A DNA stretch of 64,000 nt from contig NZ_CP024636.1 of assembly GCF_009728735.1 (NCBI RefSeq), positions 3,576,538 to 3,640,537 on the forward strand, given 5' to 3'. This document shows, piece by piece, positions 27,235-36,858 of the stretch; positions within the stretch are counted from its first letter, which is position 1; the number at the start of each line of letters is the position of its first letter. This stretch comes from Pantoea phytobeneficialis. Lineage in GTDB: Bacteria; Pseudomonadota; Gammaproteobacteria; Enterobacterales; Enterobacteriaceae. The notes under the pieces were generated by a model. The model was not told where the DNA came from, searched no databases, and was given only the letters and a program-made list of their open reading frames with translations. Both the position numbers and the translations under genes were made by a program.

Positions 27235-28596
27235 TTAACCGAACATCGCCTGTAAATGCAGGCAGGCATCGTCGTAGTCGCTGCGTTCGAAAATCCCCTG
27301 TTGCAGGAAGGCTTCCATCTGTGGATAGAGCTTAATGGCCCGATCCAGCATCGGATCGCTACCTGCGGCGTAGGCTCCCACGCTGACCAGATCACGGTTG
27401 CGCTGGAAGCTGGAGAGCAGTTGCTTAAACTGACGCACGCGGGCGTAGTGGTTTTCATCGATCAACGCGGTCATGGCACGGCTGATCGAGGCTTCAATAT
27501 CTATTGCCGGATAATGTCCCGCTTCCGCCAGACGGCGCGATAACACGATATGTCCGTCAAGAATGGCGCGCGCGGAGTCGGCAATCGGGTCCTGCTGGTC
27601 GTCACCTTCGGTCAGAACGGTATAAAAGGCGGTAATGGAGCCGCCGCCATGCGTACCGTTACCGGCGCGTTCCACCAGCGCGGGCAATTTGGCAAACACC
27701 GAAGGTGGATAACCTTTGGTGGCAGGAGGTTCACCGATAGCCAGCGCGATCTCACGCTGGGCCATAGCGTAGCGGGTGAGTGAGTCCATAATCAGCAGCA
27801 CATGCTGACCGCGATCGCGAAAATCTTCAGCGATGCGGGTGGCGTAGGCCGCGCCCTGCATACGCAGCAGCGGTGAGACATCAGCCGGAGCTGCAATGAC
27901 CACCGAACGTGCCCGGCCTTCGGCGCCGAGAATGTTTTCAATAAACTCTTTAACCTCACGGCCACGTTCACCAATCAGGCCAACCACAATCACATCGGCT
28001 TTGGTGTAACGTGCCATCATGCCGAGCAGCACGCTTTTGCCGACGCCGGAACCAGCGAACAGGCCCATACGCTGCCCGCGTCCGACGGTAAGCAGGGCGT
28101 TGATAGCGCGTACGCCGGTATCCAGTACATCCTCAATCGGGGTACGTTGTAACGGGTTGAAAGGGGCGGTGATCAACGGCGCGCGATAGCCGGTTTCCGG
28201 GGAGGGCAGGCCATCAAGTGGCTTACCGCTGCCATCAAGCACCCGACCCAGCAGTTGTGGACCGAGCAGCAGCTGTTTGCCGCTATGCGCGTTATCACCG
28301 GTGACGCGCGCATAAACGCGAGCACCGGGCAAAATCCCGTCCACTTCTTCCAGCGGCATCAGAAACAGTTTCTGGCCGTTAAAGCCGACCACTTCACTTT
28401 CTACTTCAGTGATATTCGCGCCGTCATGACGTTCAATAATACAGGTGGCACCCAGCGGCAGTTGCAGGCCGGTGGCCTCCAGAACCAGGCCAGTGGCACG
28501 AACCAGGCGGCCATAGCGACGTACGGTCTGCACCTGGGAAATACGATCTTCGAAGGCGTCCAGCGCCCCGAGCCAGCGATTGAGGCGCGTGCTCAT
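27235..28596 (-). CDS. fliI: FliI, flagellar export ATPase
   Basis: 453 residues, F1-ATPase beta-like. Walker A AGSGVGKS is at 181-188, Walker B HVLLIMD ends near 271, and the following [14 protein letters not shown] is the ATPase signature. The hexamer works with FliH and FliJ at the cytoplasmic face of the gate. ATG 28596 overlaps the fliH stop by one base; an upstream in-frame codon at 28626 would lie inside fliH. Confidence 0.97.
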   Translation of the reverse strand: MSTRLNRWLGALDAFEDRISQVQTVRRYGRLVRATGLVLEATGLQLPLGATCIIERHDGANITEVESEVVGFNGQKLFLMPLEEVDGILPGARVYARVTGDNAHSGKQLLLGPQLLGRVLDGSGKPLDGLPSPETGYRAPLITAPFNPLQRTPIEDVLDTGVRAINALLTVGRGQRMGLFAGSGVGKSVLLGMMARYTKADVIVVGLIGERGREVKEFIENILGAEGRARSVVIAAPADVSPLLRMQGAAYATRIAEDFRDRGQHVLLIMDSLTRYAMAQREIALAIGEPPATKGYPPSVFAKLPALVERAGNGTHGGGSITAFYTVLTEGDDQQDPIADSARAILDGHIVLSRRLAEAGHYPAIDIEASISRAMTALIDENHYARVRQFKQLLSSFQRNRDLVSVGAYAAGSDPMLDRAIKLYPQMEAFLQQGIFERSDYDDACLHLQAMFG

Positions 28597-29297
28597 CAGA
28601 ACTCTCCCGGTGCCGCCAGGCGGCACAATTCCTGCCAGCGTGTTGCTACGCTGGCGTCGAGATCGCCATCCTCGGCGCTGAGTTTACAGCCGCCAGGGTG
28701 CAGGGTACTGTCGGCCAGCAGACGCCAACCGTGCAGATCCAGCGTCGGGCCGAGGGTTTGTTCAATTCGTTGCAGGTCATCCGGGTGCACGCGTAGCTGG
28801 GGTTTCCCGCTGAACATCGGTTCCTGTTGAATCAGCTGTTGAATCTGACGCAGCAGTGCGCTGCCATCGACCGTCGTTGCCTGACCGATAACGGTGCGTG
28901 CGGCTTCCAGCGCCAACTGCATCAAACGTGCGGCGATCACGCTATCGAGCGACTCCAGCGTGTGCTGAAACTCGGTCACCAGTTGCTGCATACGCGCTTG
29001 CAACGGCGCCTGCTGCTGTTGGGCGTCAGCCAGGCCCTGCTGGAAACCAGCGTCGTAGCCATGTTGCTGCGATTCAGCATGACCTTTCTGGTAGCCTTCG
29101 CTGTAGCCCTGCGTTTGCGCCTCTTTGCGCATCTGCTGTTGCAGACGCTCCAGTTGTTGTTGCTGTTCATCTTCGGCGCTCAGCACTTCGTCGCTGATGG
29201 ACTCCAGCGGCAGCTCTTCGGGTTCAGAATCGAATGAACGCCCTAAATCATCAGGCTGCCAGCGTTGCCACGGACGGGCAGAAAAGGCATCAGACAT
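28596..29297 (-). CDS. fliH: FliH, negative regulator of FliI
   Basis: 233 residues. A glutamine-rich coiled coil ([20 protein letters not shown]) with GxxxG-type repeats ([20 protein letters not shown]) precedes a C-terminal ATPase-peripheral-stalk domain. It holds FliI inactive and tethers it to FliN. I chose ATG 29297, overlapping fliG by 8 bp. Confidence 0.94.
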   Translation of the reverse strand: MSDAFSARPWQRWQPDDLGRSFDSEPEELPLESISDEVLSAEDEQQQQLERLQQQMRKEAQTQGYSEGYQKGHAESQQHGYDAGFQQGLADAQQQQAPLQARMQQLVTEFQHTLESLDSVIAARLMQLALEAARTVIGQATTVDGSALLRQIQQLIQQEPMFSGKPQLRVHPDDLQRIEQTLGPTLDLHGWRLLADSTLHPGGCKLSAEDGDLDASVATRWQELCRLAAPGEF

Positions 29298-30282
29298 AGG
29301 TTTCCTCGCCACCACCAATTACCATTTCGCCTGCCTCTGCCAAACGGCGTACCACCAGCAGGATGGCTTTCTGTTCGTTTTCCACCGCAGACATACGGAC
29401 CGGGCCACGGTTGGCAAGGTCGTCGCGCAGGATATCCGCCGCACGGGCTGACATGTTTTTGAGGAACTTCTCGCGCAGCGGCTGTTCGGCACCCTTCAGG
29501 GCGATCAGCAACTGCTCGGATTCCACTTCCTGCAACAGACGCTGGATGCTGCGGTCGTCCACTTCCACCAGGTTTTCGAACAGGAACATCTCGTCGATGA
29601 TCTTCTGAGCCAGTTCGCCGTCGAAGTCGCGAACCGCTTCGATAACCGCCTCTTCCTGCTGGGTTTTCATCAGGTTGATAATTTCCGCTGCGGTTCTCAC
29701 GCCGCCCATCTTCGCGCGCTTGAGGTTGGTACCATCCAGCAGGCTGTTGAGCACTTCGGTCAGCTCGGCCAGCGCTGCTGGCTGCACGCCGCCGAAGGTG
29801 GCGATACGCAGCATCACATCGTGACGCAGACGTTCGTCGAACAGCGCCAGAATATCTGCCGCCTGACCACGTTTGAGGTGGACCAGGATGGTGGCGATAA
29901 TCTGCGGATGCTCGTCGCGGATAAGGTCTGCCGCCGCCTGCGGTTCCATAAAGTTGAGCGTTTCCATACCGCTGGTGGTTTCGCGGGTTTCGAGAATATC
30001 TTCCAGCAGGCTGGAAGCACGCTCTTCGCCCAGCGCCTTAATCAACACGGTGCGCAGGTAGTCGTTGGAGTTAAGACTGAGCGCGGCAAACTGCTCGGCA
30101 TTCATCTCAAACTCACGCAACACCTCGGTCAGCTGCTTGTGCGAAATCTGTTTCATGCTGGCCATGGCCGCACTCAGATGTTGCACTTCACGCTGGTTGA
30201 GGTGTTTAAACACCTCAGACGCACGATCCTCGCCAATGGTCATCATCAGAATGGCGCTTTTTTCAGTACCGGTCAGACTCAT
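29290..30282 (-). CDS. fliG: FliG, C-ring torque protein
   Basis: 330 residues matching Fli[22 protein letters not shown] at the N terminus, the EHPQ motif in [11 protein letters not shown] for FliM binding, and the charged C-terminal helix ([20 protein letters not shown]) that engages MotA. It overlaps fliF by 4 bp. Confidence 0.97.
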   Translation of the reverse strand: MSLTGTEKSAILMMTIGEDRASEVFKHLNQREVQHLSAAMASMKQISHKQLTEVLREFEMNAEQFAALSLNSNDYLRTVLIKALGEERASSLLEDILETRETTSGMETLNFMEPQAAADLIRDEHPQIIATILVHLKRGQAADILALFDERLRHDVMLRIATFGGVQPAALAELTEVLNSLLDGTNLKRAKMGGVRTAAEIINLMKTQQEEAVIEAVRDFDGELAQKIIDEMFLFENLVEVDDRSIQRLLQEVESEQLLIALKGAEQPLREKFLKNMSARAADILRDDLANRGPVRMSAVENEQKAILLVVRRLAEAGEMVIGGGEETYV

Positions 30283-31979
30283 AGTTCGTTACTCATCCAT
30301 TCACGGATCACCAGCGCAACTACGCGTGGATCGTTTTCAGACATATCGCGGATACGCTGGCTCATGACTTCCGCGCTCATGCGGTTAGTTGATTTGCGTT
30401 CCTGATCCAGCTCATCTTTACTGAGCTGCACGCTATAGGCTTCTTCCTCTTCCTGCGCAGCGGCACGGGCGGCAGCGGCTTCGGCGGCGGCCTGTTCCTG
30501 CTCACGCTTACGCATAATCTGCGGACGTACCAGTTTGCGATAGAGGATGAAGGCAACCAACGCCACCAGCAGCCAGCGACCGGCATTCATCAACTGATCA
30601 AAGAACGACTGCTGTTGCCAGAAGGGCAGGTCGCCACCGGCAGGCTCGGTCATATTGAACGGTGAGTTCACCACGTTGATGCTGTCGCCACGGTTCTGCG
30701 AATAGCCCATCGCTTCACGGGTCAGGTCTTCAATCTGCTTAATCTGCTGATCATTCAGGGCAACTTCTTTGCCTTTGTCGTCAGTGCGGTAGTTCACCAC
30801 CACCGCGACCGACAGACGCTGCACATCCCCGACGTTCAGCTTGGTATGACGAATGGTGCGATCCAGTTCGTAGTTAACGGTGTCGTCACGGCGTGAACTG
30901 CTTGGGCCGCTCTTTTCGCTGGTACTGGTGCTGGTGCCATTGGCCGCATTGTTTTGTCCATTGGCATTGTTAGCGGGCGGATTGGTCACCGGCGCGGTAT
31001 TCGCTGGGGCGGGCTGATTTGACAATGCACCAGGTACGCCACCCGGGTACGGGCTACCGTTCTGCTCGCTGGTGCTGGTCTGACGCGAACGAATCGCTGA
31101 ATTATCAGGGCTACCGTTAGGCTGATACTTCTCATCCGTCTGTTCGCTACGGTCAAAGTTGAGCTGCGCTGTCACCTGCGCATGCACATTGCCCTGGCCA
31201 ACAATAGGATTAAGAATCGCTTCGATGCGCTGCTGATAGCGGCCTTCCACTTCGGCGGTATATTTCAGCTGGGCATCGTTCAGATCACGGCCTTCGCTGT
31301 CAGAACGGGTCAGCAGGCGACCGGCCTGGTCTACCACTGTCACGTTACCCGGCGGCAGGCCAGGCACACTGCTCGAGACCATATGCACCACTGCCTGAAT
31401 CTGACCTTCGTCCAGAGCGCGGCCTGGTTGCAGATTCAGCGTAACGGAAGCCGACGGCGCTTTCTGCTCACGCACGAACAGGGTCGGTTTCGGCATCGCC
31501 AGATGAATACGCGCGCTCTTGACCGGACCGAGTGTTTCGATAGTTCGTGCCAGTTCACCTTCCAGCGCGCGTTGATAGTTAACCTGCTCGCTGAACTGGC
31601 TGATGCCGAACTTTTCTTTATCCATCAGTTCAAACCCTACCGAGCCACCTTTCGGCAACCCTTGTTGGGCGAGACGCAGGCGCAGTTCATGCACCTTATC
31701 GGCCGGCACCATCAGTGCACCGCCGTTCTCGGCAAACTGGTAAGGAATGTTCATCTGGGTCAGTTGAGTGACAATCGCGCCGCCATCCTCATCAGAGAGG
31801 TTGCTATAAAGGACGCGATAGTCGGGGGCTTTTGCCCAGAGCACCAACGCAAAAACCACTGCGATAGCCGCAGCGGCAGCGATAATTAAGGGAATTCGCG
31901 GATTGGCGCGCAGGCGGGCGAGAAGGTCACTGAAGCCTTTCTTGGTTGTATCCTGTGTAGCGGCTGCGCTCGCATTCAT
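30279..31979 (-). CDS. fliF: FliF, MS-ring protein
   Basis: 566 residues. Membrane segments lie near residues 28-48 ([20 protein letters not shown]) and 440-460, with ring-building motifs between them ([20 protein letters not shown]). A proline/asparagine-rich linker around 310-370 is longer than in Salmonella FliF. The C-terminal tail binds FliG. I chose ATG 31979, with AGGAA upstream. It is the first gene of the fliFGHIJK operon and is divergent from fliE. Confidence 0.96.
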   Translation of the reverse strand: MNASAAATQDTTKKGFSDLLARLRANPRIPLIIAAAAAIAVVFALVLWAKAPDYRVLYSNLSDEDGGAIVTQLTQMNIPYQFAENGGALMVPADKVHELRLRLAQQGLPKGGSVGFELMDKEKFGISQFSEQVNYQRALEGELARTIETLGPVKSARIHLAMPKPTLFVREQKAPSASVTLNLQPGRALDEGQIQAVVHMVSSSVPGLPPGNVTVVDQAGRLLTRSDSEGRDLNDAQLKYTAEVEGRYQQRIEAILNPIVGQGNVHAQVTAQLNFDRSEQTDEKYQPNGSPDNSAIRSRQTSTSEQNGSPYPGGVPGALSNQPAPANTAPVTNPPANNANGQNNAANGTSTSTSEKSGPSSSRRDDTVNYELDRTIRHTKLNVGDVQRLSVAVVVNYRTDDKGKEVALNDQQIKQIEDLTREAMGYSQNRGDSINVVNSPFNMTEPAGGDLPFWQQQSFFDQLMNAGRWLLVALVAFILYRKLVRPQIMRKREQEQAAAEAAAARAAAQEEEEAYSVQLSKDELDQERKSTNRMSAEVMSQRIRDMSENDPRVVALVIREWMSNEL

Positions 31980-32210
31980 GACCGATTCCTGCCTGACATA
32001 ATTGACCGGGTGAGTTGTGGTGACAAAACGGACTCCCTGAAACGTCGAAAAATGAAATTCCACTCCAATGCTTTGCATTATTTTCTGAATCGCGAAATTT
32101 GATGGGCGAAAAAGCCGGGGTTTTTGCGGTCATTTAACGCCTTTGTCTTATTGACAGTGTGATAACTTTTCCAGCGTGAAAAAATGAATCATCTTCAACG
32201 AGGTAATGGC

Positions 32211-32522
32211 ATGTCGATTCAGGCAATTGATGGTGTTCTGCAACAGCTTCAGCTGACGTCGTTGCAAGCCAGCGGCCAGCAGAGTGACGCCACTCAGCAG
32301 GTGGACTTTGGCGCAACCATGAAAGCGGCGCTGGATAAGATCAGTGAAACGCAAAACAATGCGCGCAGTCAGGCACAGGATTTTGAACTGGGTAAACCGG
32401 GCGTGGCGTTAAATGATGTGATGGTCGATCTGCAAAAATCGTCGATTTCTATGCAGATGGGGATTCAGGTCAGGAACAAGCTGGTGTCGGCTTATACCGA
32501 TATTATGAATATGCAGGTGTAG
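32211..32522 (+). CDS. fliE: FliE, MS-ring/rod junction protein
   Basis: 103 residues; MSIQAIDGVLQQLQLTSLQA and the C-terminal SIQVRNKLV-like helix pattern (MGIQVRNKLVSAYTDIMNMQV) identify FliE, exported to join the MS ring to the proximal rod. ATG 32211 has GAGGT upstream. It is transcribed divergently from fliF across 231 bp that should hold both FlhDC-dependent promoters. Confidence 0.95.
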   Translation: MSIQAIDGVLQQLQLTSLQASGQQSDATQQVDFGATMKAALDKISETQNNARSQAQDFELGKPGVALNDVMVDLQKSSISMQMGIQVRNKLVSAYTDIMNMQV

Positions 32523-32550
32523 TCAGCATCACGCATTGACACTGCAAACA

Positions 32551-32577
32551 AAACGGCGCGATTCCTCGCGCCGTTTT
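32551..32577 (+). terminator. Intrinsic terminator of fliE
   Basis: AAACGGCGCG-ATTCCT-CGCGCCGTTTT: a 10-bp stem with a short T tail, 28 bp after the fliE stop. Confidence 0.85.
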
Positions 32578-32776
32578 GATGAAAAATTTATGCCCCACCC
32601 GGCGCTTATCTCCGGCACTCACAATGGCTTAGCTCTTGAAGGGGCAAGGTCATTATCTCAGACTTATCCGAAAAATACAGCGTCACGCAGGCACATTTGC
32701 CAGGTATCGTGATGCCAATCACAAGCATTTTTAACCGTGCTAGTTCATGACCCCGGATTGCGCAAGTTTTTCGGGA

Positions 32777-33988
32777 TTAGCGTATCTCCGGCCATGCCAC
32801 AGCCGGGATGCCGTTCAATTGTGGTCGGGCAAACAAAAAGCCCTGAAATTTACTGATTCCTGCCGCCTCCAGCCACATCCACTCTTCGGGTTGCTCTACG
32901 CCCTCCGCTATCACGGAAATTTCCAGCGAAGCGCAACACTTGATCATGGCATGCACAATTGCCTGTTTAGGCCCGCTTTTGTGGACATCTTTGATAATGC
33001 TGCGGTCAATTTTGATTTTGTCCGGCTGGAACTTTGCCAACAGAGACAGGCCGGCAAAACCGGCACCAAAATCATCGAGGGCCACACTGATGCCCGCTGC
33101 TTTGAGTTGTTTAATGGCGGCGGTAAATTCGTCGGCGCGTGAGATGGCCTCATCTTCCGTCACCTCAACCACAATCTGCTCCGGGATCAGGCCATTGGCA
33201 TGAATTTCTTCCAGCAGGTAGTCCACCGCATTTGGCACCATCACCAGCGACATCGGCAGCAGATTAATCGACAGCGTTAATTTCGGGATGTTGAACTGCT
33301 TTGCCAGCTTAAATGCCTGGCTTTTGCATTTGAGATCAACCTCATAAGCTTGCTTGCGACTGTATGGGGCAAAAAACTTTTGTGGTGAGCCGCCATCAGC
33401 ACTGCGAATCAGCGCTTCCAGCGCCAGTACTTCGCGTGAAAAGGGGTCGATAATCGGCTGGAAAGCAAAATGACACTGGACAGAAGCGTCTTGCGGAACA
33501 TCGATGATTAAATTTTCCTGCTCGTCGGCGATAAATTCCCAGGTGTTGCCGGGCGGGATTTCGAAATAGTTCTCTTTTTCTCCGGCCTCGACAAACGTTC
33601 GCAGAAATCGTAATGCCCGGTCTTCAAAGGTAAGCTGGTATTTTGATGTTCCTTTATTGAGCACCGCCTGTAAAACCGTGGCTTTATCGTGTTCGCGTAA
33701 ATCAAACAGCTCCATCCCGGTATTGCCAAAACGGCGCGCCGGGGCATAGTCGTGCAATAGCTCTACCAGGTTTTGATGGCGGGCGTCTTTACAGATCCGG
33801 TCATAGATAGACTGTACAGCATCGGTTGGCCCTTCCAGCAACTGAAAAAAATGCAGCCCGTCAAATAATAAAATGCCCGTCACATCCAATAATTCATTAT
33901 TTCTATTGGCTTTTTCAACCATGTCTTCCAGTCTTTTCACTGGAACATGGTCGCAGAGATGGCTGCGATAAAGGATGGTTGAGAGCAT
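32777..33988 (-). CDS. BLUF-EAL blue-light-regulated c-di-GMP phosphodiesterase (BluF/BlrP1-like)
   Basis: 403 residues. The N-terminal BLUF domain (about 1-95) keeps the flavin-site Tyr7 (LYRSH) and Gln49 (FFQLLEGP). The C-terminal EAL domain (about 150-395) keeps every catalytic motif I can check: EALIR, the Asn in SINLLP, Glu in VEVTEDEA, DDFGAGF, Lys in KIDRS, Glu in IAEGVE, and Gln in QGFLFARP. E. coli BluF has lost most of these (for example FEAIVQ and IDHFG) and acts instead as an anti-repressor of BluR. This protein therefore looks like an active, light-controlled phosphodiesterase, as reported for Klebsiella BlrP1. No BluR-like gene is in the window. Confidence 0.92.
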   Translation of the reverse strand: MLSTILYRSHLCDHVPVKRLEDMVEKANRNNELLDVTGILLFDGLHFFQLLEGPTDAVQSIYDRICKDARHQNLVELLHDYAPARRFGNTGMELFDLREHDKATVLQAVLNKGTSKYQLTFEDRALRFLRTFVEAGEKENYFEIPPGNTWEFIADEQENLIIDVPQDASVQCHFAFQPIIDPFSREVLALEALIRSADGGSPQKFFAPYSRKQAYEVDLKCKSQAFKLAKQFNIPKLTLSINLLPMSLVMVPNAVDYLLEEIHANGLIPEQIVVEVTEDEAISRADEFTAAIKQLKAAGISVALDDFGAGFAGLSLLAKFQPDKIKIDRSIIKDVHKSGPKQAIVHAMIKCCASLEISVIAEGVEQPEEWMWLEAAGISKFQGFLFARPQLNGIPAVAWPEIR

Positions 33989-34235
33989 GGCAGGTTCCGG
34001 AACATTATTTTTGTGAGGTCTACATTAACAGAGCATCCAGGGAAAATGTCTCAGACAGCGATTATTTATCTTGAGAAGCGTCTGAAAGCGCTCGACAGGG
34101 TAAAAAGCGCTGTTCTGTTTACGTCAAATCGGATTCTTTCTGCATCCGACCGTGTTATGGTTAACGATAAAAATATTAGATTGAAACGACAAATAAAAAG
34201 CGTAGTGTGACCTTCGTTAACGGGAGGTGAGCACA

Positions 34236-34484
34236 ATGTTGCGTGATTATTTGAAGATTGATGATAGCGATCGCTTAGTAGAACAGAGCATACAAAGGCT
34301 CAACAATCGCGGTCAGGAAGATATTACCGAATGGCGTATTGTCGGGAAGAATGGTGAACATAAGGGCCATGTCTCCCTGTTTGATAAACTGTGCATCCAG
34401 CGGTCCTGGAATGTCAGCTACCGTATTACGCAAACCGATGTAAACGGAAGGGTTGTCGTCGATCACTTGACCGACGTGTTGTAA
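34236..34484 (+). CDS. Small hypothetical protein
   Basis: 82 residues with no recognised family: MLRDYLKIDDSDRLVEQSIQ, then a beta-rich WRIVGKNGEHKGHVSLFDK and YRITQTDVNGRVVVDHLTDVL, so a mixed helix-strand fold is likely. GGGAGGTGA lies 4 nt before ATG 34236, one of the best ribosome sites in the window, and a clear terminator follows at 34512-34534. The gene is monocistronic and sits near the photoreceptor gene. Confidence 0.75.
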   Translation: MLRDYLKIDDSDRLVEQSIQRLNNRGQEDITEWRIVGKNGEHKGHVSLFDKLCIQRSWNVSYRITQTDVNGRVVVDHLTDVL

Positions 34485-34511
34485 TTTTTGCCGTAGTTTT
34501 TGTGTTACTTG

Positions 34512-34534
34512 ACCCGCCTGTGAGCGGGTTTTTT
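34512..34534 (+). terminator. Intrinsic terminator of the 82-residue gene
   Basis: ACCCGC-CTGTGA-GCGGGT followed by TTTTT, 27 bp after the stop. Confidence 0.88.
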
Positions 34535-34707
34535 GCATTGATACTTTTCGGCGAGTCATTTGCATGGCCGGCACACGGCAGCGAGGGCATCAGCCTCAGT
34601 AGAAAAGTCAGATCCGATTATTCCTAATGCGTTATCGATATATTTAACTACCTTTAATCACTGAAGCGTTATTTAAATGGGTAATTTTCACAGAAAAGGA
34701 ATATAGC

Positions 34708-34974
34708 ATGAGTGATTCAGAGGCAATCAAAACCAAAACTGACTACCTGCGTGATGTCACCTCACAGCTAAAAGAGATGCGTCATTATGCGCAGACCAAC
34801 ACCGAAACTCTTTCCAGTCACTGGCTGGCCTTTGATGCCGGTGAGTATAAAGACAAAGAATATGCCGCACGATTCGATACGTTGATTAATAAGCAGGGAA
34901 AACTGCTGGACGATATTGATCAGGCGATTCAGGATATGGAAATCGCCGTCAATCATAACGAGCAGGAGCGCTAA
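34708..34974 (+). CDS. Small helical hypothetical protein
   Basis: 88 residues, highly charged and almost wholly helical (YLRDVTSQLKEMRHYAQTN and LINKQGKLLDDIDQAIQDME), likely a small coiled-coil bundle. AAAAGGAA precedes ATG 34708. Convergent with the dinI-like gene 17 bp away. I do not recognise a family. A connector or anti-adapter role is possible from the neighbourhood but has no sequence support. Confidence 0.68.
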   Translation: MSDSEAIKTKTDYLRDVTSQLKEMRHYAQTNTETLSSHWLAFDAGEYKDKEYAARFDTLINKQGKLLDDIDQAIQDMEIAVNHNEQER

Positions 34975-34991
34975 GCCACCAACGCGGTGAT

Positions 34992-35231
34992 TTAGTCGGC
35001 CACCAGCCACATATCGGCTTCATCGAACATCTCCTCGATGATGCGTGCCAGGGTGGCTTTATCATTTTTACTCATATCGGTCTCAATGGCGTTCCGTTCC
35101 ATCGGTTTGACCCGTACCTCAAGCTCCGGAAATACCCGCTGCACGCGTTTTTCCAGTTCCTGCAAGATCATTTCGCGCGCACCGGGTAATCCTGCGACGT
35201 TGCGCTTGTCGTAAATCAGCTCCACAAACAT
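34992..35231 (-). CDS. DinI-like SOS modulator
   Basis: 79 residues with the DinI-family layout: a beta-strand start (MFVELIYDK), helix (GAREMILQELEKRVQRVFPE), strand (LEVRVKPM), and an acidic C-terminal helix ending in EMFDEADMWLVAD, like the EESADDWFV end of DinI. DinI proteins bind RecA filaments and modulate LexA/UmuD cleavage. A near-perfect LexA box lies 37 bp upstream, directly supporting SOS control. Confidence 0.87.
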   Translation of the reverse strand: MFVELIYDKRNVAGLPGAREMILQELEKRVQRVFPELEVRVKPMERNAIETDMSKNDKATLARIIEEMFDEADMWLVAD

Positions 35232-35267
35232 TCAGGGCATTCCATTTAATCAATCAGAGCGTCATAT

Positions 35268-35287
35268 TACTGTAAATAAAAACAGTA
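35268..35287. promoter_or_regulatory. LexA (SOS) box
   Basis: TACTGTAAATAAAAACAGTA fits the consensus TACTGT-(AT)4-ACAGTA almost perfectly (CTGT-N8-ACAG with both flanking TA pairs). It lies between the divergent dinI-like gene (start 35231) and iraP (start 35369). Confidence 0.92.
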
Positions 35288-35368
35288 TCAAGCGGCAGGA
35301 AGGGGAAAGCTGATAATTTTCTCGACCTGTCTCTCACCACGTCACTTTTTCACGCCAGGAGGGGAAGC

Positions 35369-35662
35369 ATGCGCCAGTTGGTCGTCGATATTTTACTTAA
35401 GATGGCAAAGATGGATGTGGAAGCGAAAGAGCTGATGGCACAGGTCGAAGCGCAGTCGCTGTTGCTGGCCGCGTTATTGATTCAGGCAAAGCAGGATAAT
35501 TCGCTGACCATCAGTGAAACGGTACAGGATGCGATTGTCACCGCGTCTCGCTCCTCTGAAGAGTTTTTGCAGTCTGATGTGGATCTGCTGCTGACCCATA
35601 TCAATCGCCTGTTGGCAGTGGCGCGTTATGTCGAAGTGAAGGCGATAGAACGTGAAGAGTAA
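35369..35662 (+). CDS. iraP: IraP, anti-adapter that stabilises RpoS
   Basis: 97 residues, helical. The N terminus MRQLVVDILLKMAKMDVEAKELMAQVEAQ aligns with E. coli IraP ([29 protein letters not shown]). IraP binds RssB and blocks delivery of sigma-S to ClpXP, mainly during phosphate starvation in E. coli and Mg2+ limitation in Salmonella. AGGAGGGG stands about 7 nt before ATG 35369. Its upstream region is shared with an SOS-regulated gene (LexA box 81 bp upstream). It is somewhat longer than E. coli IraP (86 residues). Confidence 0.85.
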   Translation: MRQLVVDILLKMAKMDVEAKELMAQVEAQSLLLAALLIQAKQDNSLTISETVQDAIVTASRSSEEFLQSDVDLLLTHINRLLAVARYVEVKAIEREE

Positions 35663-35676
35663 GTGAAAAAATAGAA

Positions 35677-35797
35677 CCTCTGGAGGTGGAAATCCAGCAA
35701 CACCTCCAGAGGCGGTGCAAAAGCACCATTCGTTCAAGGACAATCTACGACCGAAGTCGTAGAACTAACTTATACAAGTTTTTCGTCCTTGTACAAC
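35677..35797 (+). other. Hairpin-rich intergenic element of unknown type
   Basis: Successive dyads: CCTCTGGAGGTG/CACCTCCAGAGG (12-bp perfect stem, 12-nt loop, 35677-35712); GGTGC-AAAA-GCACC (35714-35727); CTACGAC-CGAA-GTCGTAG (35745-35762); TACAAG/CTTGTA (35773-35793). CAAGGAC (35735-35741) pairs with GTCCTTG (35785-35791), which would enclose the third stem and exclude the fourth. There is no T run typical of termination. It could be a structured RNA, an iraP 3' element or a mobile-element relic; strand is assumed. Confidence 0.6.
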
Positions 35798-35859
35798 TTT
35801 ATCCTGATCATTTTGAGTGGTAGGAGGTGTGAAATCGCGACCACGCAAAACTGAAGTGT

Positions 35860-36183
35860 TTAAAGTTCGTTCTTAATACAGAACTCTTCCCACGTCATAC
35901 CTAACGCCGCCGCGTGAGATTTCAGGTAGGTTTCGATGGCCTCTGCGGCCACCGCTTTATCCGGTTCGGCAAGCTGAATAGAAAACAGCATGCCGTCGAG
36001 GTTCTTCTGGCGTAAGAACGCGGCATAGATACGTTCTGCGTGCCACTGGTGCAGCGCAGTCAGGGTCATGCCCGCTTGCTGCGCATCATTCTCTGTCAAT
36101 TCATCCAGCGCCGCCTGGAAATCAGGATGGGCGGCAAAAAACATTTCTCGGGCCTGGGCGTAATATTGTTCTGGCGTTTTCAT
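35860..36183 (-). CDS. Hypothetical protein, DUF6388-like
   Basis: 107 residues, soluble and helical, starting MKTPEQYYAQAREMFFAAHP and ending GMTWEEFCIKNEL. I recall similar proteins under DUF6388 in Pantoea and Enterobacter, without known function. ATG 36183 has AGGAA upstream; an in-frame start at 36228 would add fifteen residues with no better ribosome site. Confidence 0.72.
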   Translation of the reverse strand: MKTPEQYYAQAREMFFAAHPDFQAALDELTENDAQQAGMTLTALHQWHAERIYAAFLRQKNLDGMLFSIQLAEPDKAVAAEAIETYLKSHAAALGMTWEEFCIKNEL

Positions 36184-36330
36184 GCGGAGGTTCCTGCTAA
36201 TAAACTCGGCGCGTAGTGTAGCGCGCATGCGTCAGCTTGTCAGGAACCAGCCAGATCCTGTGCAGATACCTTGCGCAACGCCCTGGAAAAATTATAACGT
36301 AGCCGCCATTGAAGCGAGTGTAGGGATCGA

Positions 36331-36801
36331 ATGATGAAAAAGTGGATGGTATTGACCGCGCTGGCGCTGACGGGGTGTGCGCAAATCAACAATTATGAAG
36401 CGGCGGTGAAGACGCCCGCGCCAGCGGAATTGCAGGGCTACTGGCAAACGGTCGGTCCCCAACGCAAGCTGGTGAGCGATCAGGCAATGGGCAGTCTGAT
36501 TATTGGCGCACAGGGCGATACGCTTGATTGCCGCCAGTGGCAGCGCGTTATTGCCAAACCCGGCAAGCTGACTCGTCTGGATGACCAATGGGTTAACGTG
36601 ACACGCCAGGTACGTGTGATGCCGCTGAGATTAAATAATGGTGAGCTGCGTTACGATGGCTTGCGGATGCGTAAAGTGGACCGTCCAACCGTTGAATGTC
36701 AGCAGGCATTAAAAGAAGTCGCCGCACGACCAAATGACGATGTGATTCAGAATATTGAACCTGAGATTTTGCGTCCGACGCAGAGTGCCGCACAGAATTA
36801 A
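36331..36801 (+). CDS. yedD: YedD, outer-membrane lipoprotein
   Basis: 156 residues with a lipoprotein signal peptide and lipobox LTGC (lipidated Cys near residue 16). The mature part QINNYEAAVKTPAPAELQGYWQT-GPQ and GDTLDCRQWQRVIA-PGKL match E. coli YedD, which is encoded next to fliT. The function is unknown. The residue after Cys is Ala, so Lol sorting to the outer membrane is expected. Confidence 0.9.
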   Translation: MMKKWMVLTALALTGCAQINNYEAAVKTPAPAELQGYWQTVGPQRKLVSDQAMGSLIIGAQGDTLDCRQWQRVIAKPGKLTRLDDQWVNVTRQVRVMPLRLNNGELRYDGLRMRKVDRPTVECQQALKEVAARPNDDVIQNIEPEILRPTQSAAQN

Positions 36802-36807
36802 TCGTTG

Positions 36808-36845
36808 AAAAAATAGCGGCAGAGAAAGAGGTTTCGCTGCCGCTA
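36808..36845 (-). terminator. Intrinsic terminator of the fliDST operon
   Basis: On the minus strand TAGCGGCAG and CTGCCGCTA pair as a 9-bp stem followed by TTTTTTC, about 14 bp after the fliT stop; it also separates convergent yedD. Confidence 0.85.
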
Positions 36846-36858
36846 CTTCAGGTAACAC

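Noticed and set aside
28827..29237. Leucine-rich plus-strand frame opposite fliH
   Set aside because: Artefact of the glutamine-rich coiled coil of fliH (CAG read as CTG).
34013..34210. Short basic open frame (about 54-65 codons) upstream of the 82-residue gene
   Set aside because: No convincing ribosome site, unremarkable composition and no terminator; it lies in the control region between the BLUF-EAL gene and 34236.
35829..35876. 15-codon frame starting GTG after AGGAGG
   Set aside because: The ribosome site touches the start codon with no spacer and the frame is too short to support; mentioned only with the hairpin element.
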